Source: Drechslerella dactyloides
Taxonomy: Eukaryota > Ascomycota > Orbiliomycetes > Orbiliales > Orbiliaceae
NCBI GenBank assembly: GCA_020064725.1
Contig: JAGTWJ010000002.1
Span: forward strand, 1,302,001 to 1,366,000
DNA: 64,000 nt
Reading direction: 5' to 3'
Below are positions 33,955 to 42,836 of the stretch, piece after piece (the stretch's first letter is position 1; each line of letters starts with the position of its first letter). The notes under the pieces were generated by a model. It was given only the letters and a program-made list of their open reading frames with translations, ran no database searches and was not told the origin of the DNA. Made by a program: the position numbers and the translations under genes.

Positions 33955-34091
33955 GGCACTTTGGCGGAGTGGTTAACGCGCCAGCCTGCTAAGCTGGTAC
34001 CTTCGGGGTAAGGAGAAACTCCTGCAGTCCACATCCACAACACATCAGCTAACAATTGAACAGTGCGTGAGTTCGAATCTCACAGGTGTCG
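33955..34091 (+). tRNA. tRNA-Ser(GCU) interrupted in the variable arm
   Basis: Cloverleaf read by eye: acceptor GGCACTT (33955-33961) pairs with AGGTGTC (34084-34090), with discriminator G at 34091; D-stem GCG/CGC; anticodon stem CCAGC/GCTGG with loop CTGCTAA, anticodon GCT at 33988-33990; T-stem GTGAG/CTCAC with loop TTCGAAT. A-box-like TGGCGGAGTGG (33962-33972) and B-box-like AGTTCGAATCT (34070-34080) are intact. There is no intron at the canonical 37/38 site. Instead 56 nt (34008-34063) interrupt the variable arm. Without them the gene encodes an 81-nt type II tRNA with variable arm ACC-UUCG-GGU followed by GC before the T-stem, as in other serine tRNAs. All stems are intact, so decay into a pseudogene is unlikely. 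The mature tRNA would decode AGC and AGU. Confidence 0.88.
34008..34063 (+). other. 56-nt spliceosomal-type intron inside the tRNA variable arm
   Basis: The segment begins GTAAGG, ends CAG, and has CTAAC at 34049-34053 with the branch A 11 nt before the 3' G. These are the same signals used by protein-gene introns in this window. Exact removal joins ACC-TTCG-GG to T-GC and gives a perfect 3-bp UUCG-capped variable arm. It contains a 5-bp hairpin (AGGAG/CTCCT, 34011-34023). Seen: sequence and signals. Inferred: that it is spliced, and by which machinery. Confidence 0.72.
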
Positions 34092-34097
34092 ATTCAA

Positions 34098-34112
34098 TTT
34101 TTTTTTTTTTTT
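34098..34112 (+). terminator. Pol III terminator
   Basis: Run of 15 T starting 7 nt after the tRNA 3' end, a strong RNA polymerase III termination signal. It argues that the gene is transcribed by Pol III to this point. Confidence 0.85.
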
Positions 34113-34268
34113 GCATATTTTGCCGCCGCCAATCCAGAGGCGGCAGGATTGGAGGGATTTGAACGTCTGGAAATCTTAAGAAATGTTACAAAGATTCAGC
34201 AGGAGCAGACGTCAAGTCTTGAAAAAGAGCTCGCCATTCTCGGCAATAGAATAAGTACAACAGACTGA
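34113..34268 (+). pseudogene. Possible relic of a coding 3' end (coiled-coil)
   Basis: Directly after the tRNA terminator, one frame to a TGA at 34266-34268 reads like protein: an Ala/Glu-rich start, then a heptad-like stretch (ILRNVTKIQQEQTSSLEKEL). There is no start codon of its own and the T-run precedes it. It could be a fragment of a lost gene or chance. Family not recognised. Confidence 0.25.
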
Positions 34269-35630
34269 AGCTGGATGTATTATTGGTGATATAAATGATA
34301 TATGCTTAAGCAGTTAGCTCTTATGTTAGTGCTATCGTGAACTAGACTTTCTGCAACCATCCAACTTGAGCTGTTCCACAAGACAAAGTACTATGCCAAT
34401 GCCCTTGAAAGAAACTCAAATTTCAACGAGTTATCATCAACCCGATGCGCTGGCGTGGCCTAATCCTTGACTGTGAGTTGGGACTTGGTATAGACGGACT
34501 CAATGCATTGTTTCTCAGTATTGTGGGGTTACGGTAGGCTACAGCGCTGGGAAAAATTACAGGCTTCTCTGTCGCCCAATCGAAAGTGAAAGCAAACTAT
34601 ATATTATAAGCCCTCATGATCTGCTTCTGGGCAATGCTTGTAAGCGCCGAGCCTAGGCACATCGCAAGGTATTGCAGCGGCTCGTATTCCCGCTGCAAGC
34701 GACCGATCTCGCCAGCGGCCTGAGAAGGTGCAGGATATGCTGAACGGGATACTTTGCCATGCGAGACATCCGTCAGTCGATAATGCGCATGTGCGCATGC
34801 GTGCTGGGTTTATTGTGAAGCCAGTTCTACGGTACGGGGACGCCGTCGATATGATATTTGGCCGAGGGTCAAGCCAGGATTGCTATTGAGTGCAAATGGC
34901 GCGAGTCAGACTACTCGGGTAGGAGCTCGATCGTTGCAATTTCGCAAAAACAACAGATCTTGACTCAAGTGTGTACTCAGAGAATTGCAAATTCTGTCGT
35001 CCGGGGCAAGGACCGGCTGTGAAGCGTATGCGCATATCAATCGCTTGGGAGTCCGTCCAGCGGGACCCGAGAGGACGGGACCGAAATTTAACCTAAGTGC
35101 GGACAGCTTCCTAAATGGGGTATTCGGGGAGGACATCCAGACACCCATGAGTTTCCCTGCATCTTACTTTTCGTCGCCAATGGTCGTGTGAGTGGATCCT
35201 TCAGGTCGCCTGGTGATCTATACTGAATGGTGTAAAATTATCCGAGACCGGCGGATACGGTAGGTGAATTCATGTTCCTGGAGATCTTTTTCTAGGCTGT
35301 GACTACGTGGGGTACAGCTGTCAGCCGTCTGATGCATGATGGCCATAGAAATCCATTGAGATATGCATGTGAGAAGTGTCGTTGGAGTGGAATCATGAGC
35401 CCAGCGCTCAGCATGGTTCTGACTAGTTGCCAGGCGCCAGGGTTCGGGCTTGCTGCGACAGAGTCGGTGTAGTTCATGGCTTTCACGTTACCCACCCGCA
35501 TTTGAAAGAGATTCGTTATGATAGCTATAGCTTGTTGGCCCCTTCCGCTACTTGGTCCTTGAGTTCTCTTTTGACAATTCAGCTCAGCTTTGCTGTCAGT
35601 CAATTCGAGTCGTCTACAGAAAACATACGC
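34269..35630. other. Intergenic, 1.4 kb
   Basis: No supported gene. Short frames lack motifs. The right end should hold the promoter of the 8-cysteine gene. Confidence 0.45.
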
Positions 35631-35700
35631 GTGAGTATTCGTCCCGCATTGAATATCATCGCCATAGACAATCAGCGACTAACAATTGTGGTTCCTCCAG
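35631..35700 (+). other. Probable 5' UTR intron of the 8-cysteine gene
   Basis: GTGAGT donor at 35631, GACTAAC branch near 35677-35683 and CCAG acceptor ending at 35700, 35 nt before the chosen start codon. All three signals are strong for a filamentous ascomycete. It could instead lie in coding sequence if translation starts further upstream. Confidence 0.5.
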
Positions 35701-35735
35701 GTCGTCTAATCAAGCCTCAAGCCATAATATCAGCC

Positions 35736-36164
35736 ATGTCGACAACAGTCAGCCCCCACTACCTCGCGACGCCGATAAACAGCACCGTTCAAAACTGCTT
35801 CGCCGAAGAACCCCTCTCCACAATCTACAAAGACCAGTGCTACGTCGTCGTAGACCCGAGCTTCATCACATCTGAAATCACAAAGTCGCTAAACTCCTGC
35901 TGCCTCGGCCGCCTGGATACTGTTGACGGCTGCGGGTACCAGTGTATCTCGAACTACACGCAAGACGATGCGGCGAATGCAAATTGGTGGACGAAGTGCG
36001 TTCGCCAGGCGTCCCTGGACGGCGCGATAGGGAATGATACGGCCAACCGGCCAGCTTGTGCGGTGCGGCCGAGCGCGGCGGGAAGGTTGCATGCGGCGGG
36101 GACACAGGCTCTGTTGAGTGTGATGGTCGTCTTTGGGGTCGTTCTCCCGATGATTGTGGCCTAG
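35736..36164 (+). CDS. Small 8-cysteine protein with GPI-like tail
   Basis: 142 aa from ATG 35736. Eight cysteines at 21, 35, 55, 56, 66, 70, 88 and 108, including a CC pair and a DGCGYQC motif, N-glycosylation sites (NST, NYT, NDT), and a hydrophobic C-terminus (ALLSVMVVFGVVLPMIVA) that ends the protein, as in a GPI-anchor signal. Similar small surface proteins with a ...STIYxxxCYV and CCxG pattern occur in filamentous fungi; no function is known to me. Oddity: the chosen N-terminus lacks a classical signal peptide. The frame is open upstream to 35427, but that part crosses the probable 5' UTR intron. It sits between two secreted-protein paralogs. Confidence 0.6.
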   Translation: MSTTVSPHYLATPINSTVQNCFAEEPLSTIYKDQCYVVVDPSFITSEITKSLNSCCLGRLDTVDGCGYQCISNYTQDDAANANWWTKCVRQASLDGAIGNDTANRPACAVRPSAAGRLHAAGTQALLSVMVVFGVVLPMIVA

Positions 36165-38123
36165 TTTAGCGAAGCAGCTCACATTGTAGCTCGCCGGTCA
36201 CCTTGCAAATGTATATTCGTCGATGATATATGACTATCATGATCATGTTATCTGCCATCTGTTGGAATTCGCAGAGGAAGAATCATCATCTTTGATATTC
36301 GAATTAGAGCCATCCGAATGCATTCGATTCTCGGGTTGAAAGCATGTGTTATTATCAAATGTGGTAATTACCATAGTAACAATAGATTGTGAAATGAAAT
36401 CTCAACATGAGTTAATTGAGTAGTACCACTATACGGATGGATCTCCCGCCTCGTGATGGGGCTAGCAAGCTAGCTGACGGCGAGTCAAGCCCAACGAGCC
36501 CAGCCCTCGGACAAAGCAATTGTAACTCGCATGACAAAGACAATCTGTGCCGAGGGCACGGAACACCTACCGAGCAGCCGAGTGCATGAATACGAACATT
36601 GGCGCCAAGTGTCCCTGCAGCTGCGAGTCTCGGAATCGAAGTTAACCCCCACTCGATCGGTAGATGGTTCCTCATCCATGTTGCCCGTTTCCTAGCTTCT
36701 TAATCAGCCTCTGCTGACAAAAACCTACGCATGTTTTGGGAATCAGGAAACGGCAGCTAGCTAGGCCTCGCGAACGCCAAGCGATCGAAAGGAAAAAAAC
36801 TCGTGAGAACAAGCCTCAACGAGCCCCATGCGCTTGGTCCGGCAGTTGGCAGGTACGGTGCCGCCGGAAACGCGACTGCCCGATGCGTAGCACGCGGCTC
36901 AAGTGATTGTGGTGCGAATAAAGTGCATACGAGAGCACGGGCTAGCGAGCCGTTGGTTAGGTAGACAGAAACCGGGCTATAGGACGCTTTGCTGCGGAAC
37001 TCGAATACGAGATGATGCCTGTGCCGCCTAGATCTGATTTTAGCATGGACGACTCGATAGATGCGCTGTAGGATGGTGCGGCCAGGGTTCTTGCCGACTC
37101 TTTGAGCAGAATGGACCTGGCGCGTGGGTACCGACACCCGCACCTCCCAGTTTCGATATTCGGGGTCGGAGATGGCGAGAAGAGAAGTTGGTGGATCTGG
37201 TAAATTGAGGTACATATTAACTTTACCAATGCGCTGTATCCTCTTGGCTGTGAGCGGTAACGAAGGTCTTGGCTTTATGGCTATCTACCGAATGTGGTTG
37301 TTTTCTTTGTTTTTAGTATGCCGCATATATTTCAGGTATGGACCTGGGGCGGTACAGAGTTTGAATCTGATGGCAGGGTCTAGAATTGCAGAGTTCGGGT
37401 ACCTATACCTCTGAGTTACTAGTTCAATGCTTGGCCGTGCATGCTCGTCTGAACGCTGCGAGCGGGGCGGGATATCCCTGCTACGTCGTAGCCATGAGTC
37501 GTGTATGTGGTGTAGCATCGCATGATCATGCTGAGGGCTCGGTATAGCGATACAAATATCTCGGCTTGAATGCTCTGCCTTGCGTCTTGGCGTGTCAAGC
37601 ACTGCATTGCAGGCGGGGAGTTTATTATTCCGGGCGGGATGGTTCATGTTCGAGACGGCAGGCCTGACAGGTACGTACGTGCGTACGCTATCCGGCATAC
37701 TGTATCGCGGTATACACCTGCATGTATGTAGTCTTGGAACGTAACTGCATCGTGCAAGGGCCGTGAAGTCCTCATATGGAAAACTCAGATGCTCATGGGC
37801 TCTTCGGCCGTTCCGTAGAGCATTGATGGGAAGGTAGGTGCACGTGCAAACATTGTGAAGATCGTATTCGAGCTCAAGGGTTGAGCTTGGCTTCATACCG
37901 GGATCGATTGATCGTTGGATTGAGGGTCATTCTGTTCTTGGATCAATAGATCTTTCGAGCCTCATGTATGATTCGATATGTGGATTGGAGGAGCATAAAT
38001 AGGACATCGTGGTGCCAGTGTATCTTGGATATATCAGCATCACAGCATCGCCATCCAACTAGAGTTGGCTACCTATCAATCCTTTGACTTTCTCTTTCTT
38101 GGTCATATACTTTCTTTCTCAAG
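36165..38123. other. Intergenic, 2.0 kb, upstream of secreted paralog 2
   Basis: No gene supported. Several open frames (for example minus strand 37285-37896) have disordered, His/Arg/Pro-rich composition without motifs and I treat them as chance. A GTACGT-type palindromic run lies near 37672-37685. The last 150 bp hold the promoter of the next gene. Confidence 0.45.
37994..38001 (+). promoter_or_regulatory. TATA-like element before secreted paralog 2
   Basis: CATAAATA, about 125 bp before the ATG at 38124, followed by a C/T-rich leader (CTTTCTCTTTCTTGG, TTTCTTTCTC) typical of well-expressed fungal genes. Confidence 0.45.
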
Positions 38124-39619
38124 ATGTTTTCCGCTCCTTTGACTTCGGCTGCTTTCCTCTTTGGACTGCTCGGTGCCACTCAGGCTGTGGCACTTCCAGG
38201 AGAAGGATGGAGTAAATTGGAGATGCGGAACTTTGCGCTAGAGGCTCCTGTTCCTGAGTCGTGTCTACCGAGCCGCGGGTGCGTATAAGCTTCTATGAGC
38301 TATGTATATTGTGACTGCCTTCTGACATTATATCTATCTGCAGACTGAAGAACGAAGAAGCCGGCGAGGCTGTGAATCATCTGGCATACAAGTCCGTCCC
38401 GGCGGAGGGTTTAACTATGCTCGCGGGCACCTGTATCCATCATATCGCCGGATATACTTGTGCGCAGGTGTGCAACTACACACCGGATGACCGCAATGTC
38501 ACCCAGAAGGAAATCTTCCTCACCCTCGCCAAGTTGAGGATGGACTGTGGTGCCGAGCAGCTCTCCGGAGCGCGTGAAGTCGGCGATCTCTCCGCATATA
38601 TCTACGGTATCGACGGCGGGAGCAGTGCCGCCGAGTCAGAAGAAGGTGAACAAGCCGCCAAAGCGAAGCGTTCTCCCAGTGCGGAATCCACCTACAAGAA
38701 TGGCGTTCTCACGATCAAGCTGGAACAGCCGCCGAGCACCAAGGAGGAGTTCAACGCCCTTGTTGCCGATGCCATGAAGCAGCAAGGACAGGATATCAAC
38801 GATTTACCAGAGGAATCCGACGAGTCTAACGCACGGCTCGAAAAGCGACGCAACCCGTGCGAGCAGGGGGCGCCCAACTTTAACGGCCAGTCGATCTGGG
38901 GCTGCAACCGGCACCCGCTGGGTCCCAATGGCATCTGCCCATTCCAGGGCCAAAACAAGGACTGCGCGTCCTGGTGCGAGGTCCGCCGTAGGTTCTTCTA
39001 CGGCATGGAGCGCCCATACTCTGCTGAGGTCATCACGAACGGGCCCGGTTCGCCTGTCCGCACTCTGACGAAGGGCTACTCGGTCAGCTGGGGTCTGTCG
39101 TTCGACGTCGGCCTGGGCCTCAGCGCGCCGGATGGGATCTTCAGCGGCGGTCTGGGCTTTGGTCTCAGCCGGACGGTCACGTATACGGTCGAGGAAGGAT
39201 CTCAGGTCGACCCCAAGGACATGAAGGGATTCTGCGGATACTTCACGTTCATCCCGAAGATGGTGGAGTCCTGCGGTTCTCTGACCAAGTGGAAGCGCCA
39301 GACCTTCAATGGGAATCACTTCAATTTCCAAAAGTGTGATGCCAGAGGGTCGCTCGGGACCACTGGTAACGTCTGCGTGACTCATCCGTTCAAGAGGGGA
39401 GACGGAAAGGCGGACGGCTTGACGATTGTTGGTAAGTGGATGCTTCGTCGATGACGGTCTCCTAGTGGTATTGCTTGGCTAACATGGCTTTTTCGTACAG
39501 TTCTCATCCACTGCCGGAACCACCATCTGCTTGCGCCGATGAAGTTCCAGAACGTCGACTACCGGAAACCTGGTGTCGCGAACATCGGGCCGCACGCCCA
39601 CGAGCAGGGCAAGCGGTAA
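38124..39619 (+). CDS. Secreted two-domain cysteine-rich protein, paralog 2
   Basis: Three exons: 38124-38278, 38344-39431 and 39501-39619, 453 aa. Signal peptide about 1-23 (AAFLFGLLGATQAVA). N-domain: CLPSRG, VNHLAYK, AGTCIHHI, CAQVCNYTPDDR. Lys-Arg sites at 160-161 and 219-220 (LEKRR) bracket a charged spacer that contains YKNGVLTIKLE, also present in paralog 1. C-domain: cysteine-rich NPC...WGC...GIC...WCEVRRRFFYGME, NGPGSPVRTL, then a stretch of alternating small/hydrophobic residues rich in Gly and Ser (about 295-335), CGYFTFIPKMVESCGS, and VLIHCR near the end. Both introns are at the same positions and phases as in paralog 1 (31953-33525), so they arose by duplication. The layout resembles Kex2-processed secreted precursors. 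Family and function not recognised; a secreted effector or antagonism role is only a guess. Confidence 0.85.
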
Positions 39620-40852
39620 ATTGATCGCAGGATGGAGTCCGGAACGGTGACCGCGAGAGCGGCGCAAGTATATAAACCGAGAGATAGACCCTGTATATAC
39701 CGAGTATCTTCGTGCACATAATTTTTATACATCCTGTTTGGATATGAATATATCGATTGTTGGATATTTCGCGTTGGCGTAGAAGCCGCGGTTGCCTCGT
39801 ATCGGCCTTCCGGCCGCAGAACGGCCTTACGAGAGATGCAACTGCAACCTATCGATTAAATATAGCAGCGGAGAGTTCCTGCATTGCATTGCACCGTGCC
39901 CGTTTCGGTGCCCGTCGAACGCGATTGCGCCCGTCCGGCTGCGTCGCCCGACGTTATCAAACATGTTGTATGTGTATCGTAAGATTGGCCCCGTCGCTGC
40001 GCCTTCCGACAGACCGTGTGCTCAGGGTCTTCGGCCAATTTAGCGGCGGGCGAACCGTTGGCCCTTGTCCGAGTCTGGCCTGCATTCGTAAGTCTGCACC
40101 AGTCGGTGCCGGCCTGCCGTTGACGCGACCGGCTGACGTGACGGCGAGCGATCGAGCGTGGACGAATGCCTGTGAACAGCGACGAGCGACGACTGCGGGC
40201 CGGGAAGAAGTCTGGAGATAGTTGAATGAGCGATGCGATGCGATGGCGGGAGATTGGCTGTGGCTGAGCTGCCCGTTTCATTAGAGCTGGCCGGCTGGAC
40301 GCACTGCTGAGAATGTATCATCCCTATTGGCATTTAGATTTGCTGCTATTTTGGAGAGCTGCCTGCCCCGTACAATAATCAGACGACGTTCAATAAACCT
40401 TCGCTCAGCTCGCCTCTCGATCTCCTCCTCCTTCCTCCATCATCACTCCTCACCGACACCAAGCACGCACCAGGGACGCGGCTTCCGTCTCTCCGATCGC
40501 ATCCGATCTCGCATTCGAGCACGCCCTTCGACCTTGAGCTTTCTGTCTATCATTAACGTAATCCACGCACCCACGGCGGCGGGCGAGCATCTGGAGCCCG
40601 AACCCCGGATCCAATCATCTGACCACACTCCCACTCCCACACCCACACACGCCTGCCTCGCTCGATCGATTCCTCCCTCCCGTCGAACCCGCCCGTCCCT
40701 CATAATCCCCCCAGGATCCCGCGAGTCCTCAAAGACACCCACGACTCCTCGCTTCTCTCTCCCCCCTCGATACCCTCCTCGCAGTCGCTGCCCTCCCGGC
40801 GGAATCCGCAACCCTGGCTTCCAAAACCGCCACCCTTCTCTCGCCTTCCAAC
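39620..40852. other. Intergenic, upstream of ORM
   Basis: 3' UTR of the secreted paralog, spacer, then from about 40390 a long C/T-rich leader with many CCC and CTC runs that runs to the ORM start. A 197-codon frame at 40327-40920 is driven by this Pro/Ser/Arg-coding composition and overlaps the ORM start in another frame; rejected. Confidence 0.5.
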
Positions 40853-41790
40853 ATGCCCGAAGGCGGTCCCGCCAGGTTACACTCCGGCTCTGTCTCCAAA
40901 GGCCGCCGGAGACGGTCTAGCAGCATCATCTACGTCGAGCCGCCGGAGACGATCGAGCAGCTGTCCGACCAGGTCGCGTTGCCGAATCTGAACGCCAATT
41001 GGGTGAACAACAAAGGTTAGTCCGGCTCTTTGGTCTTCGGAGGACAATCGCCGTGGCGGGTTCCACAGATGCCGCACCCGAGAGTTTGCAGCTCCCAGGA
41101 AAGCGAGAGGGGAGACGTGTCCGGATGATCTGAAAAGTTGGCGGCCCAAACGGCTGCTCGCGATAAGCTTCAGCGACACATGCTGACAAGAAGCACGTCT
41201 GATCCGAACAGGAGCATGGCTGATACACCCGGTATGCATCGCGGGCCTGAAAATATTCTACGACACAATACCCGGCGTCTCGCAGGAGACCAGCTGGACG
41301 CTCACCAACATCACCTACATGTTTGTATGTCTCACCCGCCGCCACCACGCATGTGATAAGCGTATTCTTTGTACTCAGTCGCTGATACGACCCGCACGCA
41401 GGCGACCTATCTCATGTTCCACTATGTGCAAGGCATACCCTTCGAGTTCAACTCCGGCGCGTACGACAACCTGAACATGTGGGAGCAGATGGACAACGGC
41501 GACCAGTACACTCCGTCGAAGAAGTTCCTGACCTCCATGCCGATTATATTATTCTTGCTCTCGACGCACTACACGCATTACGACCTGACGTTCTTCGTTG
41601 TGAACTGGATGGCGTTGATGAGTGTGATCATACCAAAGCTGCCAAGCGTACGTTTTTCTAGGATATCTCCTTACGCCGATGCCAAACGCCGTGCTGATAT
41701 ATATATCTTGCTTTAAAGTTCCATCGGATGCGGGTGGTAATGCCCTGGAGTCAGCCGATTGAAGAAGTCGACGGTGAAGACCCGCCCTAA
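40853..41790 (+). CDS. ORM1: Orm family regulator of serine palmitoyltransferase
   Basis: Four exons: 40853-41015, 41212-41324, 41402-41647 and 41719-41790, 197 aa, all junctions in frame. Conserved ORMDL core: NANWVNNKGAWLIHP, PGVSQETSWTLTN, YVQGIPFEFNSGAYD, LTMWEQ-like LNMWEQMDNG, FLLSTHYTHYD, then the C-terminal PKLPSFHRMR across intron 3. Predicted ER membrane segments lie around IHPVCIAGLKIFY, NITYMFATYLMFHYV, and PIILFLLSTH/FFVVNWMALMSVI. Orm proteins bind and inhibit serine palmitoyltransferase, the first step of sphingolipid synthesis. The cytosolic N-terminus carries RRRRSSS (about residues 18-24), matching the RxRxxS consensus of the Ypk1 kinase that relieves Orm inhibition in yeast. 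Most filamentous fungi have one Orm gene; Orm1 versus Orm2 is not meaningful here. Confidence 0.95.
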
Positions 41791-42836
41791 AACCCCTTCG
41801 GTCCCACGATATCTTTTCCTTTGTCGTCTCGTTCTTCTTCATCTACGCATCATTGGGTTTCCCATTTGGGTTAGAGAGCATCTTTGTCGACGTTCCGTCC
41901 GTGTATTGTCTTCGGTCCGCAGGAATAGCACTGTGATACCTGGAGGCAGACCTTTCAGAACACGCACTGTTGTGGTGGCAGTCGTCTCTTCTGGTCATTT
42001 CCTTTTCGTTCTTCCCTTTTGTTCAGCTCGTATTTTCCCTTTTGACCCACTTTGTCGCAAACGGCGTACCCGTACATTCTGCCCTGTATATTTTCTTTCT
42101 CTTATTTTCTCCCAAAAGCAGACGGAAGGAAGCGGAGGATGGGGCTTATCAGCACCAGGTTGGGGGAGTACGCCTGGCCAATGAGAGGAGGGGGGGTTCA
42201 GCTGTGGTCGGGACAGGTGGACGGCTCGAAGCGTTCGAACATGTTTGGAGTGTGCAGGCGATAGTGATAGATCGTTTTGGTTCTATTGAGAACAGCATAC
42301 CAGCTAGACAGTCGGTTGGTCAGACCTGTGGGTGGCATCAAGCCGTGCATCGGAGTAGAGCTGCGGCCTTGACAGCGCCGGATATCGTGGCCGTTTCGGC
42401 TCTTAATTGTAGTAGTTCTCTGACCTAGCATTATACTTATTATTTAATTTTCATCTTTCATCTATACATACTATCACCAAACTGACGTGTGCTTTATCGC
42501 AAGATTCGGAGGCGGACAAGATGGGTGAAGCTGTATCAATCGGGGTCTCGATCTACGCGGCGCAATATGCAGGAACGCATTCCCGACTGGCTGGCCAGGC
42601 CAACCGAAACGCAACGAACTACAATCCTCCCCCACGCATCGCACCACCAGCATCAACTTCACCCCGCGCTTTTATCTCACGACACGCGTACAGTATCGAA
42701 GCTCTATACGCGTCCAGCTCTGAACCGATCCCCGATGGCCCTTTAGGGCCTCTATAAACCGTTCAATCTGCCCAGCGACGCACTGAGCATACAGACCACG
42801 TTCCCACGCGTACCACCCACGCACCGAACGCCGACG
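41791..42836. other. Intergenic ORM / MED1
   Basis: About 1 kb with a pyrimidine-rich ORM 3' region (41800-42120) and the MED1 promoter and leader. No gene seen. Confidence 0.5.

Noticed and set aside
33526..34091. Reading the tRNA as a pseudogene broken by random insertion
   Set aside because: A random 56-bp insertion would not be expected to carry a donor, branch point and acceptor at correct spacing nor to leave all stems, the A/B boxes and a strong terminator intact; kept as an interrupted functional candidate.
37285..37896. 203-codon minus-strand frame
   Set aside because: Arg/His/Pro/Tyr-rich random composition with no hydrophobic core or repeats; lies in the promoter region of a real gene.
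40327..40920. 197-codon frame overlapping the ORM start
   Set aside because: It translates a C/T-rich leader into Ser/Pro/Arg and overlaps the certain ORM exon 1 in another frame.
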